64,000 bases of DNA from Papaver somniferum (GCF_003573695.1 NC_039365.1:79805082-79869081); one strand, 5' to 3'. Shown: positions 1 through 11,372, numbered from the stretch's first letter. The notes: generated from the sequence alone by a model not told the origin. Numbers and translations: made by a program.

Positions 1-57
1 GGTTCGGTGCGCTCTCTAGTACTGTACATGTCTTCTGGTGATTGTGGGTAACTACAG

Positions 58-117
58 TCGCAAAAAATTGCAGCCGCCGAATCTTTGCTGAGGCAGTTGG
101 GAAGAAGCTAATTTGGT
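58..117 (+). CDS. Possible last-exon fragment of an unidentified gene
   Basis: A plausible splice acceptor (ACTACAG) ends at base 57. It is followed by an open frame of 19 codons ending with TAA at 115-117. The peptide contains QKIAAAESLLRQLG, an amphipathic alanine-rich helix like the C-terminal helix of double-stranded-RNA-binding domains, but it is too short to assign a family. The rest of the gene lies left of the window. Two MITEs sit immediately downstream in what would be its 3' UTR or flank. It could equally be a chance open frame. Confidence 0.3.
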
Positions 118-134
118 CTGCGACTACTTTGGAC

Positions 135-779
135 CCTAGTTAGTAAGTTCGCGAATGATTCACGAATCATTCGCGAATTTTTCCGTATCACGAATTTTAC
201 CGTACGCATCCCGGATTATTCGCGAATCGTTCACGAATTTTACGTATCCCGAATGATACGTCCGCTTAATTCGCCATAAATTCTTTAGCTTTTACTTTTC
301 AAAGACTCCATTTTTTGGGCTTTACTGCCTCCCGAGCATACACGACCGAATATTAGACGTGTTGTAATTTTTATGAAACAAAAATGACTGAACAAATTTG
401 AAGGTGAAGGTGAGAGAGATCTCAAACTCACTAACCAAGCATCTAAACCACCATACGACGTCCTCTTGGATAACCAATGTTGTATATATTATTAATATCA
501 TCATATTGAGTTTATTTTTTCCTTAAATAACTCACACATGCATAAAAATTGGTCTATGACCTTATAAATACAAATTATTTGTTATATATAGATACCGAAT
601 TTTCAGAGCTGAACTCACATTTACAAATCGAATTATACACGTACGTATGCCGTTCCGAATTAATGACGAATCACGTCCCGTTGACCGAATTTTGGACCGA
701 ATTTGAATTTTACAAAACCGTATAATACTCGTACGTTTGCCGTTCCGTACGTTTGCCGAATCCCGAATTGCTAACTAGG
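135..779. mobile_element. hAT-like MITE, copy 1
   Basis: A 645-bp element starts with CCTAGTTAGTAA and ends with its approximate inverted complement GCTAACTAGG. It is flanked by 8-bp direct repeats with one mismatch (ctttggac at 127-134, ttttggac at 780-787), as expected for hAT-type transposition. The interior is rich in CGAATT and CGTACG words, has no believable coding capacity, and is closely similar to copy 2. The 5' terminal base pattern is not the classic hAT consensus, so the superfamily rests on the 8-bp duplication. Confidence 0.8.
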
Positions 780-797
780 TTTTGGACTAATAGGAAG

Positions 798-1485
798 CCT
801 AGTTAGTAAGTTCGCGAATGATTCGCGAATCATTCGCGAATTTTTCCGTATCACGAATTTTACCGTCTTATTCGCGTACGTTTGCAACTCCGAACCCAAG
901 TCGCGTATTATGTGGCATTCCCGGATTATTCGCGAATCGTTCACGAATTTTACGTATCCCGAATGATACGTCCGCTTACTTCGCCATAAATTCTTTAGCT
1001 TTTACTTTTCAAAGACTCCACTTTTTGGGCTTTACTGGCTCCCGAACATACACGACCGAATATTAGACGTGTTGTAATTTTTATGAAACAAAACCGACTG
1101 AAGAGATTTGAAGGTGAGAGAGATCTCAAACTCACTAACCAAGCATCTAAACCACTATACGACGTCCTTTTGGATAACTAATGTTGTATATATTATTAAT
1201 ATCATCATATTGAGTTTATTTTTTCCTTAAATAACTCACACATATGCATAAAAATTGGTCTATGACCTTATAAATACAAATTATTTGTTATATATAGATA
1301 CCGAATTTTCAGAGCCGAACTCACATTTATAAATCGAATTATACACGTACGTATGCCGTTCCGAATTAATGACGAATCACGTCCCGTTGACCGAATTTTG
1401 GACCGAATCTGAATTTTACAAAACCGTATAATACTCGTACGTTTGACGTTCCGTACGTTTGCCGAATCCCGAATTACTAACTAGG
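798..1485. mobile_element. hAT-like MITE, copy 2
   Basis: This 688-bp second copy of the same family has the same termini (CCTAGTTAG ... CTAACTAGG). It is flanked by a perfect 8-bp duplication ATAGGAAG at 790-797 and 1486-1493. It carries about 43 bp that copy 1 lacks (around 866-910). The two duplications differ, so the copies arose from separate insertions and not from a tandem duplication. Confidence 0.85.
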
Positions 1486-1493
1486 ATAGGAAG

Positions 1494-2450
1494 GTGTCGG
1501 GCAAGGACAAACGAGGTTACGTGCCTAATCTGTATTATTGGGAGGCTTGGTGTAAGGCAGTGACTCTCACTTGGGGAACGTGCCACTAATTGGGATGACC
1601 TACCGCATTTATCTTTCTTCTTTTTTTCCAATTTGATTAAGAAAGGAAGCTGTTATGTGGTCCCATGTTGAAAAATTTTCCACTTGCCTGCCATCTGCTG
1701 TATTATAAACCATACCGTCTGTTGGTTGGTTTCCTTTTCCGTAGTTGTAATGGACATCCTTTGCTTGATTTCCTTAATCATTTCAGCCATGTACCATGGT
1801 GGTTCAGGAAGAGTGATTATGAAACCAAGTAGTTTTTTTTTAATCCGTTTCGAATAGAACTTTTGGTCAGTTCCTTTCTATTGCAGTTCTGGATGCCATG
1901 AGCATGGCCCGTGTCTCGGTTACCAGGGCAGTGGTTATGCCTAAAGGGAGTGCTAACGCCATCACAACTTTCATTTCTGAATCCCTGCAAATGAAGCCTG
2001 CGCCTGCGATTCTCGTATATCCTCTGGCCGCTCCATTAGTATTGATCTTAACCCGGTCTATGTTAGAGTCGTCCCATCCTACCGGTATGGTTGTTGTTGT
2101 TCTGCTGATGCTCGATGGATTACGGATGGTAGATCACCTGGTAACACGCTTTAGGCAGGATTTCATTTTCCCAAATGTATTACTGATAAAGTTTGAGTGC
2201 CAGTTGTGAATGCTATTGGCGATATATTAGTTCTATCCACAAGGACCAGAAGAAAAAACAGAAATAGTTAAAGGTTTAGGATGGGAGATGGGACAATTGT
2301 TTTCAGTGGTTGTCATTGTTGTTTGGGGATTTGGGGGCAGCTGGGTGGTATTTTTCTGGTTTGAACCTTGTATTTCACCTGGTCGAACAGTCCAAGTTGT
2401 ATTTTAATTTTTCATATTAATAAAAGAAAATCATCTTTTAACTCTCTTAA
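1494..2450 (+). other. Gene-flank sequence with coding-like patch and poly(A)-like end
   Basis: No gene could be recognised here. An acceptor-like pyrimidine tract ends in TTGCAG at about 1886. Downstream, an open stretch at about 1997-2152 reads like protein but is preceded by stops. An overlapping frame (1898-2209) is open from an ATG but has no recognisable domain. AATAAAAG near 2420 resembles a plant polyadenylation signal. The likeliest reading is the 3' end or UTR of a decayed or partly spliced plus-strand gene convergent with the ankyrin gene. Confidence 0.3.
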
Positions 2451-2878
2451 AAGAAAAACACGTCCCCTCATCTTTGGCCACTTGAGCCCTTAAAAAAAAA
2501 CTGGACACTTCATATTCACTGGGGGAAAAGAATATGAACATCTGCACAGAAAATTAAATATCAAATTTCACGGACTAAGAGACCGAATGGATGATGGAAG
2601 ACGAGAAAATTGAAACACTCTTGAGTCGCTGAATATGGCCATCAAAGAATAAATATGTAACAATAAACAGATGACTTCATACACCTCAGTATTACATAAA
2701 TACAAAATACTATCATATCCCTTGATACTTAGCATCTGGAAGAAAAAAAAACACATTTTCAACATCAACCGTCGAGGCAAGCCACCACGTGAGAGAAAGT
2801 TTACCATATGGAAGGTTACTGACAGGATTTGAGCACATAAGTCGTCTAAAAAGTAGAAGAAATCGTAGTTTGAGTTTT

Positions 2879-5800
2879 TTAGGTCTCTGGAATTTCAGGA
2901 ATATCAACTGATAACAGATTTCCATTTCTAAGTCGCTCTGCTTCCTCATAAGCAAAGTCAAGACCAGGACAGTAATGAAGGGGAGGATTGAACCTGCTGT
3001 CATTAATGTCTTCTGGCAAGAATGCCCCGTTCTCTATCAGAAAGGTCACCGCTTCTCTGTTTCTTTCTTTTGCTGCAATGTGCAGAGGAGTCCCTGGTTT
3101 GACATGAAAAGGTGCCGACAGTACAGCAACACAATGAATCCCACATTTAAATTAGTAAAGAAGCAAGCACACAAAATTTGAGCATCAACATAGTACAGCG
3201 ACACATGTCATATTTAGCTGACATAACAAGAAAATATAACCACACAATACAAAGAAAACAAAAAAAAATGTGGTAATCCATTTCTGTACATATGCTTTTG
3301 GATCGTCCAAAACAACCAACAGATGTTTATAAAAGAGGTCTCAACCAAATTAAAACAAAATAATCCTGGAATTTGCATAAAAAGATTTTAAAAGGGTAAA
3401 ATCAAGCCAAATAATCAATAAACACGAAATATATTCCCCAAGTGTTGAAAAAACAAGAAAATACGACCTCCAAAGAGCAAAGAGAAAAAAGGAATGTGAA
3501 AATCGCATTTGTTGCTTTTGGATGGTCATGAACAGCCAACGAACTTTCATAAGCAATGTTAAAATCAATTAAAACAAGATAATCTTTCGAATTTGCAAAA
3601 ACAGATCCGGGAAAAAAAAAAAGTTACGTTCTAACCAACTAATCAATAACCCCCGCAAGTAAAACCCGAAGTGCAAAAAGAGCAAAAAATGTGGAAATCA
3701 CTTATGTGCATATGCTTTTGGATGGTCAGAACAACCAACAGATGTTCATAACCAAGTTTTAAGTCAAATTAAAACAAAATAATCCTTGAGTTTTTATGAA
3801 GCGATCCTAAAAAATTAAAAATATTAGTCTTGCCAACTAATTGTTAAACAAGACCATTATGTGGTTCATTGACCACAAGATTTTAGCCTGTAGGTCGTAG
3901 GGTATGGCCCGTATGGGGGCTGAATCTTAGTTGAAGGCTGAAACTAAATTTGGATCCCAACATTAACTGATGTCTAGCCAGACATCATCGACATCTTATA
4001 CTCTTGTCAAAATACAGAGTTGCAGAATGGCTAAAATGCAATACTGAATATCAGTAAAAGGAAACGATAAAAGATGAAGAAAGAAAGAAAAGTTCTATTA
4101 AATCAAGGACAAAAATTTTCTAGGCAACCATTTTAGCCAAGTAGGTGTTGCATCTATCCTTTATAAGAATCTATACACATTATAAAACAATCTTTAAGGT
4201 AAGGTCAAAATTTGAACAACCATTGTTGGACGGTTGTTCAAGTAGGAGGGCCTTAAACTTCAAGAATGATCTACTTGCGACATTTGCCACAGCCTTAGAT
4301 AGAGGTTTCGATATACTTACAACCACATGCACCCTTCATTCTCGCATCAATGTCAGCTCCACGCTCAAGCAATTCATCCATAACTTTGACATGCCCACCC
4401 TGAGCCGCAAGGTGGAGAGGGGTCGCACCTTGTGCTTTAGCGCCCCATGCAGGGGTATTGACATCCATTCCTTCATCCAATAGTCGCTTCACCCGTGAAA
4501 GAAATATGATAAGAATATAGATAATCAGTACAACACACTCATAGTCTAAAAGCCAGGTTTTGCACCAAATGCAGAGACAAAAGAATCAATCAGACGGTAT
4601 TGCCTTATTCGAGTTTTGGAATAAATAAGATAAAAACCCTATCTTCCAAGGAAAACAAATCCCACAAGCATAAAAAGGATATTTAAATACCGACGAGAGG
4701 TAATGAAAATGAAAAATCTAGTGTGTAAAAAGAGACATGGCATAAATTTCTACTGTGCTCTTTAAACTGGGGCATGAGCCAGAAGAAGTGAATACTTAAT
4801 TGGCAGACCCAAAGGGAGGCCTTCTATGTGATGGGAAATCTGCAGCATGTCCGTCACAAGGAATGTCCAGCCAAATGAAAATCAGTTTTTTGGTTTCATC
4901 ATTTTCATGAAATTAAGATGAAATTTTAGATAATCAATCAAATTGATGAAAATTATCCTTCAGATACAATCAAATAAACAAATTACCAGTTGAAGATTCT
5001 TCAAAAAATCCATTGAATCGATTGGAATCGATCAATTTCTCAATCATTCTAGTCCAAAATTAAAGTTCAATTTTCAGTTCTATCCTAAACCATTGAATTG
5101 ATCGAAGTAAAGCGTTTTACTTCACAAAACAAATAAAAGTTCTCAAGAAATAAATACTAACTACTGGATCCGAAATTAGAACCAAAATCATTCCCACAAA
5201 TGAAATTTGTTCTGGGCAAGTTCGAGAGTGAACCACTCAACCACCCATTTTCCTTCCAAAATTTCAAACTAACAGAAGACTGTCCTTATCTTTGAAACTT
5301 CTTATTCTTTCTTTCCAACATCCATAATTCGAACTTCTAATTGTTCAAAAGATTTATTAACCGAAAATCAAACTCTTTTACCAAATATCACAAGTAACCA
5401 CTCAATATCAATAAGCAAAATACACGAATCATAACCAAAACAACAAATCCTATCTTTAACAATCAAAGACCAGAGTTTTAACTAATTTTCTCAAAATATT
5501 ACAAAAGAACACCTTCTTCATTTCAATAACAATCTCTCTTAGTTTTGCAATCAATAATATTTAAATACCTATCAAATTTAATCAGTGAAACATAATCGTT
5601 AAAATTGATAAGTTTGATCGAAGAAAGGAGATATTTTGAATGCTACAGTTGAAATGGGAGGAAAAGATAATTTTTGGAGTTTCCTCCCAATTTTATGGTC
5701 GTGTTTGGCCCATTGGAAATGCCTATCCTAGGTTGGGCTATTAAGGAAGTACATTTAAATTATGTTTGTCTTGTTCTAATTCTAGTCTAGGATATGAACA

Positions 5801-8800
5801 ACTAAATCTTCCTTGATTTTAGGAAGCTAAAAAAGCAAGGTTATGTTATTCTCTAAATTAGTGAGGATACCAATATCCTTGCCTGGGTTAGACGGTTATA
5901 GAGGTAGTTATTTTAATTAATCAAAATATTTTCAATTTTTTTAACTTTATTGTTATGTTTTTATTTTTTTCTCCGATAATTTTATCCATAATACATAATT
6001 ATTTTATAAAAATACATATTTAAAATATGGAGGGACAAACATAATACATGATAAACCCGTGATGGATATAACGGAAAAACAAATATCATCTTTATTAATA
6101 CATCTTGAGATAATTCTGCTCAAGTTAGAGAAAAAAATTCCCTAGCTAAACTTTACGTAGTCAAAGCTCCCAAACACGGCCTATATGTACTTCTACTGCA
6201 GGAATAAGGAAAGGATCGAGAGATGACGAAACAGACAAACTTCCGCATGAGGAAGCGAAGAAACAGTTTTAGGTTCTCCAAATGAAGGTTACGAAAATAT
6301 CCCTGGCCTTAAAAGTAAATTGGCCACGTGTGGATAATACAAAAGGGTTAGGACTTAGGTAGGTGTAGTGAGGTAAATCAACGAGACATGCACAGATTTG
6401 ATGTATAAGGTTCTCCGTTATCTGTTTTTGAAGGTCAGATATTACTGAATCAAAATGGTAGGCATTTATTCATTATATAATGACTTCTTCTTAATGAAGA
6501 TTCATTATACAGTAGTACACAATTAATTGTGATTATGGTATTTAAGATATACCAAATTTTATAAGCTGGCTGAATTCGTAAAGGAAAAGCAATTAACAAA
6601 TTAGCGCCATTGCGAATTATTTATGAATTACAAATTGTTTACCAAATCCAAAACCGAATTTACATTTAACCAAACTGAATAACACTCAAGCATTTACGGT
6701 TGCGAATTTCTCCGAACACTTACTGGCATTATAACTTTGTGAATATTCATTAATTTTTAATTAGTTTTATTACTATGTGATTTGTAACTGGGTTTAATTA
6801 CTCAGTAGTAACTTATTTATCCACATGATCTACCCCTGCCAACATTTTTATCTTTGCATGCACATTGCGGGTTTCCACAATCTAGTTTACAAGAAATAGA
6901 ATGTACAAGCATGCTTCAAGAGAAAAAGAATAGGACTTTTTATAAAAATAGGCCTCTATTTTTGGTGCTTTTCAAATCTAGGCTATTTTTTTATTTATTG
7001 CTAGAGTAGGCAAGTTTTGACCAAAAGTGATGGATGGAAAGTTAGCACCGTTAGGTGTAACTAAAAAGACCTAAAAATCCTTTGTATCACTGATTTAATG
7101 TTATATCATTCATTTAGCTCAATTCCTCCTTTGAAGTCCTTTGAATCGATGATTTGAGTCCGTGTCACTGATTTAAATCGGGGAACGGTTTCAGTTCAAC
7201 CCATGTATGTACTGTAATCACGACCATTTCCCTGTCATTTGTTCTCCCAGCTACACCTAGCAACATCACTGCTAACACCTGCTCCCTGCAATTCCATCTC
7301 AGACTCATAGCACCATTTGTTCTCCCAGCTACACCTAGCAACACCACCTGCTACTACTTGTACATTGCAGCACTTCAACTGCTTCTGTTCTTTCGACCAT
7401 CCCAGCACGATAATCTCTGTCTTCCTACTCAATTCAATAACACAAGACAACTATTCTCCACAGACTTTCCTGTAACAACAAAAGCCAATTCTTGCTTGTT
7501 CCATGTTCTTAGATCTGACATTCTCTGACGCAACACACAAACCCATTTACCACCGGTTGTGACTTCTCTGCAGCACAACTCCAACATCAACCAGCCTTTT
7601 AATATCAATTCCTGCAGCTGCAATATACCTGCAATTTTAGCTGAAATCGGTGATGCACACAGCAGCAACTCCTGCAGCACTGCATCAACAACTCCACCTG
7701 CTCATCCCTTCAGCCATCAAACTTACCCACCAATTCACTATAAACTGCACTCATTCAATTAACACAGTACCTCAACCACTCTCCAGTTCCACAAGTGCCT
7801 CCAGCTCCTCTGTAACAACCATTCTCTCTCTCAAACCATCAGCTCTCCACATTTCTGAGCAACATAACCCTCTCTCAGATACTGCTCGGAACAACAACAA
7901 CGGACTCAAATCAATTCTACCATCACCTATTTCACATCAACATCATTACAGCTCTCTTACAGCACATCCTTCTCTTAACTTCAAGGTCAAACAACCAACA
8001 CCTTTTCGATCTCTCAATTCAATTGAAACCCAACTTCCACTTCTTCATCTCTGTCTCAATTTTGGTTCTTAAATTACACAACCTCTTCTGAATCTCAACC
8101 TCCGCAACACAGATCCCATCGATCTCAACCTCCACAACAACCATTTCACTCTAATTCTGTAATAAATTCATAACAACCACAATTGAAACCCCTTTCTCAG
8201 CTTGTATTCGACATGAACCACCCTTTCTGCAGCGAACGCTATCTTTCTCTGCACTAACAATCAATCAAACATCCTTCTGAAATCAACAAGTCTTATGGTT
8301 TCAAACTCAATTAGAGCAACCCATCTTCTTATTCATCAACATAACCACAAAACTCTCACTTCTCTGCTGCCTTCTAACACAATTTTCACCACACAAACAC
8401 CAAATTCCATGTTCATTCAAATGCAAGAACCCATTTATTTTCATGCCACAGATCTCCTTTAATTACCTCCAAAACTTCTTATCTTCCTCCTATTCGAATT
8501 CCCATAGAAATGCCTCCCCCAATTGAACGCGAATACCACCTGCTGCTCTCAAGTATACAACAGATGTCTCCATCCACTCTCCTGTTCCATTCTGTGTTCT
8601 CGTCATTCAGGAAATTCTGTGAACAAGTTGTGTTCCATTTTCAGTTCGTGAGAATACCACCTACTAGTTCATCTAAGCAAACCATTACCACAATCAAACA
8701 GAACATCCCATTGTGAAACATCTAAATACCTGGAAGGATAGATAAACAGCCATACAAAAGCAGTTCCCAATCAAGCAGAGCATCCCAATGTGAAACTTGG

Positions 8801-10629
8801 TAAGACCAATACCCAACAAACCCGAAATCAACCCTCCAGCAGGTTCTGGTTGTGCCCCGGCAATTAAATCATTCGCCGTCGCTGCTCCGTGCAACAATTC
8901 AGTGACATCCTCTCCAAATATAGATGGTCCCTTGAACAAAACCATTAGTATAGCTCCAGAAACACATACTATTGTGCCCCCAACCTTGAGTTGACCTCCA
9001 ATTTTCATCAGATTCACTTTTTCGGTGCTGCAAAAATTCAATCTCCCCAGTCACCCAAATGCAAGGAAAAGAGGAAAAAAGTTGAAATGAACAAATGGAG
9101 GATGAAATTTGAGAGTACCCCATGAAAGCTACTAAAACAAAAGTAAACACAGGGATTGCAGGTTGAACAACAGCAGCATATGTTGGATTTGTATATCCAA
9201 TCCCCATTAAGAACAACAGCTGGTTCCCAAATACCCTGGTCATGAAATTAACAAAATTGAATAATGGGTTTTGCTGAAATCACAATCAATTCATGAAATT
9301 TGACAAATTTGAAGAAAAGGGGTTTTGACTGATTTACATACCCAGTTAATACAAGGAAGAAGAAAGATACGAGGAGACTGAAATTGATAGGAAGACGAAT
9401 TCCGTATAAGAATTTCCCTATTGTGAAAACACCATTGCAGGTGGAATAAATGTAAATCTCTTCTAAACATCCACCATTAATGTTAATTAGGTTTGATTAG
9501 AAAAAAAAACCCCTAAGTTATCTCTTGATTTTAGCAGAAGAAAAAATTGATTTAGAAGAACCAGAGAGAAGAAGGAAGAAATGGACGAGAATCACTAAAG
9601 CAGTGACGCACGTACAAAAAGGTTATTTCAGTAATCTTACCACATCCATGAGATATCCCTATATGATATTTTGGCGAGATATTGACAAGTCAACGCGATA
9701 AATTGACCGAGATGGTTAAAGTGGATGGAATCCGTTTAACTTGACTAGTTTTGCAAGAAATAAAAAAGTGGCCTAAAAATGAAAGTGAGTGTCCAGACCA
9801 GGCCTACTTCTGCATATAATCCAAAAGAAAAAAAAAGAAGGTACAAGCATTGTTTGTGAAAATTGGTTAAAATGGTCTCCTCTTAACATAATCTGTGAGT
9901 GGCAGTAACGAGTGAGTATCTTGCAAAACGTGGATGCCAAGATACTTTGATGATACGGTCCTAAAAGTTCAGTCGGAATAAGCTGAATTAGTTTAGTTAA
10001 TAGAACTAAAAGTTTCAATGCGACAGTGTTCAATATAAATTAATCGGGCGCCTTGTAGGATGTGTCACTTATTAGTATTCACCATTACCAGGAATCCAGG
10101 ATCCTTAATCTATCTTGTAAACCAACAATTTTCCAATTATTTTCATTAGGTAGAACTGTAAAGGTTTGACATTTTGATTAGGTCCCTTTCTCCAGCACTG
10201 CACGGTCATCTGGTAGATTAAACAAGTATCTTAAGACGAATAGAGGCAAAGAGAAGAAGATTAAGTTGTCCACTATTAAACATCCATCTAAGAAATAAGT
10301 GTTCTAGTAACCTTAATGCAGCTCCAAAACCAGAGATATTAGATTTCATTAGACAAAATTCCAGTATTTGGGGTATTTTTATTGAAGTATAGGTTGTACA
10401 TTAAATCATAAATCGTCCAGTAGAATGACTGGATAAAACAAATATTCCAGAAAACTCAAGTTAGAGAGAGAAAATAAAAAGCTACCTCCTTTAGATCACC
10501 TTTTCGAGCACCAATGTGAAGCAAAGTCCAACCTCTATCATCCCTACCAACAGCAGATTTAAAAGAACGTCTAAACGACAAGTTTCGCCGAAGTGAACGA
10601 TCTAGCGGTTCACTCAGCATCATTTCCAT
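2879..10629 (-). CDS. Ankyrin-repeat protein, PIA (phytochrome-interacting ankyrin) family-like
   Basis: Three coding exons, 10629-10486, 4486-4321 and 3093-2879, join in frame with phases 0 and 1 to give about 174 residues. Consecutive ankyrin units are visible: [14 protein letters not shown] in exon 1, [11 protein letters not shown] and [11 protein letters not shown] in exon 2, and [15 protein letters not shown] in exon 3. The tail [10 protein letters not shown] matches what I recall of plant PIA1/PIA2 proteins, small adaptor-like proteins reported to bind phytochrome. Three possible ATGs lie close together (10629, 10623, 10620). Intron 1 is 6 kb and full of transposons. The acceptor expected at 4494-4493 is GG; the next AG, 6 bp downstream at 4488-4487, would remove two residues and keep the frame. 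Family assignment is recognition by eye. The gene is probably intact but may be mis-spliced. Confidence 0.75.
3271..3850. repeat. Three diverged tandem units in ankyrin-gene intron 2
   Basis: A block with GCTTTTGGAT, then AACCAACAGATGT, then AATTAAAACAAAATAATC occurs at about 3271, 3490 and 3690. The period is therefore roughly 210 bp, with substantial divergence between units. The block lies entirely within the intron between exons 2 and 3. Confidence 0.65.
4487..4494 (-). other. Non-canonical splice acceptor at intron 1/exon 2 of the ankyrin gene
   Basis: On the minus strand the pyrimidine tract TTTCTTTCAC is followed by GG and then GTGAAG, where AG followed by GTGAAG would be expected. 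The nearest AG lies inside GTGAAG (4488-4487). Using it deletes exactly two codons (Val-Lys) that related ankyrin proteins carry at this place. Confidence 0.6.
4495..5696. other. AT-rich intron sequence
   Basis: This is the part of ankyrin intron 1 between exon 2 and the Harbinger-like MITE. I see no gene, convincing repeat or mobile-element boundary in it. Confidence 0.5.
5697..6181. mobile_element. Harbinger-like MITE in intron 1
   Basis: A 485-bp AT-rich element has termini GGTCGTGTTTGG and, in inverse complement, GGCCGTGTTTGG. It is flanked by TAT on both sides (5694-5696, 6182-6184). The GGsCxTGTTTGG ends and 3-bp duplication resemble PIF/Harbinger-type MITEs. The duplication is not the textbook TWA, so the superfamily is tentative. 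No coding capacity is seen. Confidence 0.55.
6182..6902. other. Intron 1 sequence with a faint CGAATT-rich patch
   Basis: There is no gene here. Bases 6580-6720 contain several CGAATT and CCGAATTTACA words reminiscent of the hAT-like MITEs at 135-1485. The match is too weak to call a copy. Confidence 0.3.
7160..8690. other. Low-complexity interior of the Pack-MULE
   Basis: The plus strand is C/A-rich and enriched in CAAC, CAGC and CTCC words, giving Ser/Thr/Gln/Pro-rich open frames that look spurious. A direct repeat TTTGTTCTCCCAGCTACACC occurs at about 7237 and 7317. The sequence may be UTR or promoter captured together with the transporter fragment. No product can be assigned. Confidence 0.4.
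8730..9417 (-). pseudogene. WAT1-related (EamA/nodulin MtN21) transporter fragment
   Basis: Three exon pieces with usable GT-AG boundaries are visible: 9417-9342 (ends FFFLVLTG), 9235-9119 (begins [20 protein letters not shown], contains PAIPVFTF) and 9027-8730 ([47 protein letters not shown]). These are hallmark segments of plant WAT1-related membrane transporters, roughly transmembrane helices 3 to 7. The N-terminal helices and C-terminal half are missing. The introns are retained, so capture was from DNA and not from mRNA. A functional transporter is not expected. The upstream first exon could not be found. Confidence 0.75.
9851..10485. other. Remaining ankyrin intron 1 sequence
   Basis: This is AT-rich sequence between the Pack-MULE duplication and exon 1. 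I see no gene or mobile-element boundary. Confidence 0.5.
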
Positions 10630-11080
10630 CCAGGGTCTTATAAACCAAGCTTTAGTTTCAGCAAAAAGAAAAAAAAAGAAAAAAAACGGTACAAACTAAA
10701 CAATCCGAGAAAACAGAAGACAATATTTTCTTCAGACAACGAAACTAAAATATCAAATTTCAAAATGAAAAAAAGAAATTTAACGGGAACCAAAAGAATG
10801 GTTGCCCATGCCGTAAGGTGCAACAGGATTCAAACCAGGACCAAAAGCACGGAGATTTTGAGAAATTGAATGAACAAAAAGGCAGGAGAATTGATAAAAT
10901 ATAATCATAATTGAAAGAAAATTACAGCAATAATAGTACGAGAGAAACCCTAGATGAAAAAGGAGCTGACACCGCGAAAAAAACCCTAAATTGGCGGATT
11001 TTCAGAAAGAATTGGGGAAGATATTGAAGGGAACATGGAAAATGAAAAATGAAACCCTAAATTTGATGAAACCAATCCTC
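10630..11080 (-). promoter_or_regulatory. 5' UTR/promoter region of the ankyrin gene with telo-box motifs
   Basis: Upstream of the ATG on the minus strand lie several TTAGGGTTT/AAACCCTAA motifs (about 10948, 10983, 11053). Such telo-boxes are common in plant leaders and proximal promoters. No convincing TATA box was identified. Confidence 0.4.
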
Positions 11081-11081
11081 T

Positions 11082-11167
11082 CTATCAATACGGGCGGCAA
11101 CTTCTTATGTAGGATATAATACTCGCGAGTCGACTCAGCGGGCCAAAAATCAAGCCCGTATTGATAG
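11082..11167. repeat. 86-bp segment bounded by a perfect 14-bp inverted repeat
   Basis: CTATCAATACGGGC at 11082-11095 is perfectly mirrored by GCCCGTATTGATAG at 11154-11167, with a 58-bp loop. It lies in the upstream flank of the ankyrin gene. It may be a tiny foldback element or a cruciform-forming regulatory site. No target duplication is visible. Confidence 0.7.
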
Positions 11168-11372
11168 ACAATAGTTCGGTCCAGATTCCAGAACCCAGCG
11201 AAATGAATTGGTTAATCATAACCGATCCAAGAAGTCATTTGAGAATTGAAGTATCGAACATACCCAACTCTGCCCAAGTTTATGCGGCCATCATATGCTC
11301 CACACAAGTTATTACGAGTATAGATCAGGTGCGGAAGAATTTCCTCTACATGCTAGGGGTACAAAATAACAT

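Larger units (their letters stand above)
6913..9840. mobile_element. Pack-MULE carrying WAT1-like gene fragment
   Basis: A 2.93-kb segment is flanked by a perfect 10-bp direct repeat GTACAAGCAT (6903-6912, 9841-9850). Its two ends are related in inverted orientation: both contain TAGGCCT, then TAGGC, then TTTTTTATTT, then TTGC and a TAG-CAAGTT block (6948-7018 against 9728-9812). Long degenerate TIRs with a 9-11-bp duplication are the MULE signature. It encodes no transposase. Inside is an intron-containing fragment of a WAT1/EamA transporter gene, so this is a gene-capturing Pack-MULE. It sits in intron 1 of the ankyrin gene. Confidence 0.75.

Noticed and set aside
135..1485. Simple tandem duplication of a 650-bp block
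   Set aside because: Each copy has its own distinct 8-bp flanking duplication, which fits two transposition events instead.
1898..2209. 103-codon plus-strand ORF
   Set aside because: It has no recognisable domain, and an overlapping frame looks equally protein-like. It was kept only as a coding-like patch.
7559..8072. Ser/Thr/Gln-rich plus-strand ORFs
   Set aside because: They are low-complexity sequence inside the Pack-MULE with no domain or splice support.
8899..9243. Single continuous ORF covering two WAT1 exons
   Set aside because: It reads through an intron and changes frame. The GT-AG exon model matches the transporter family better.
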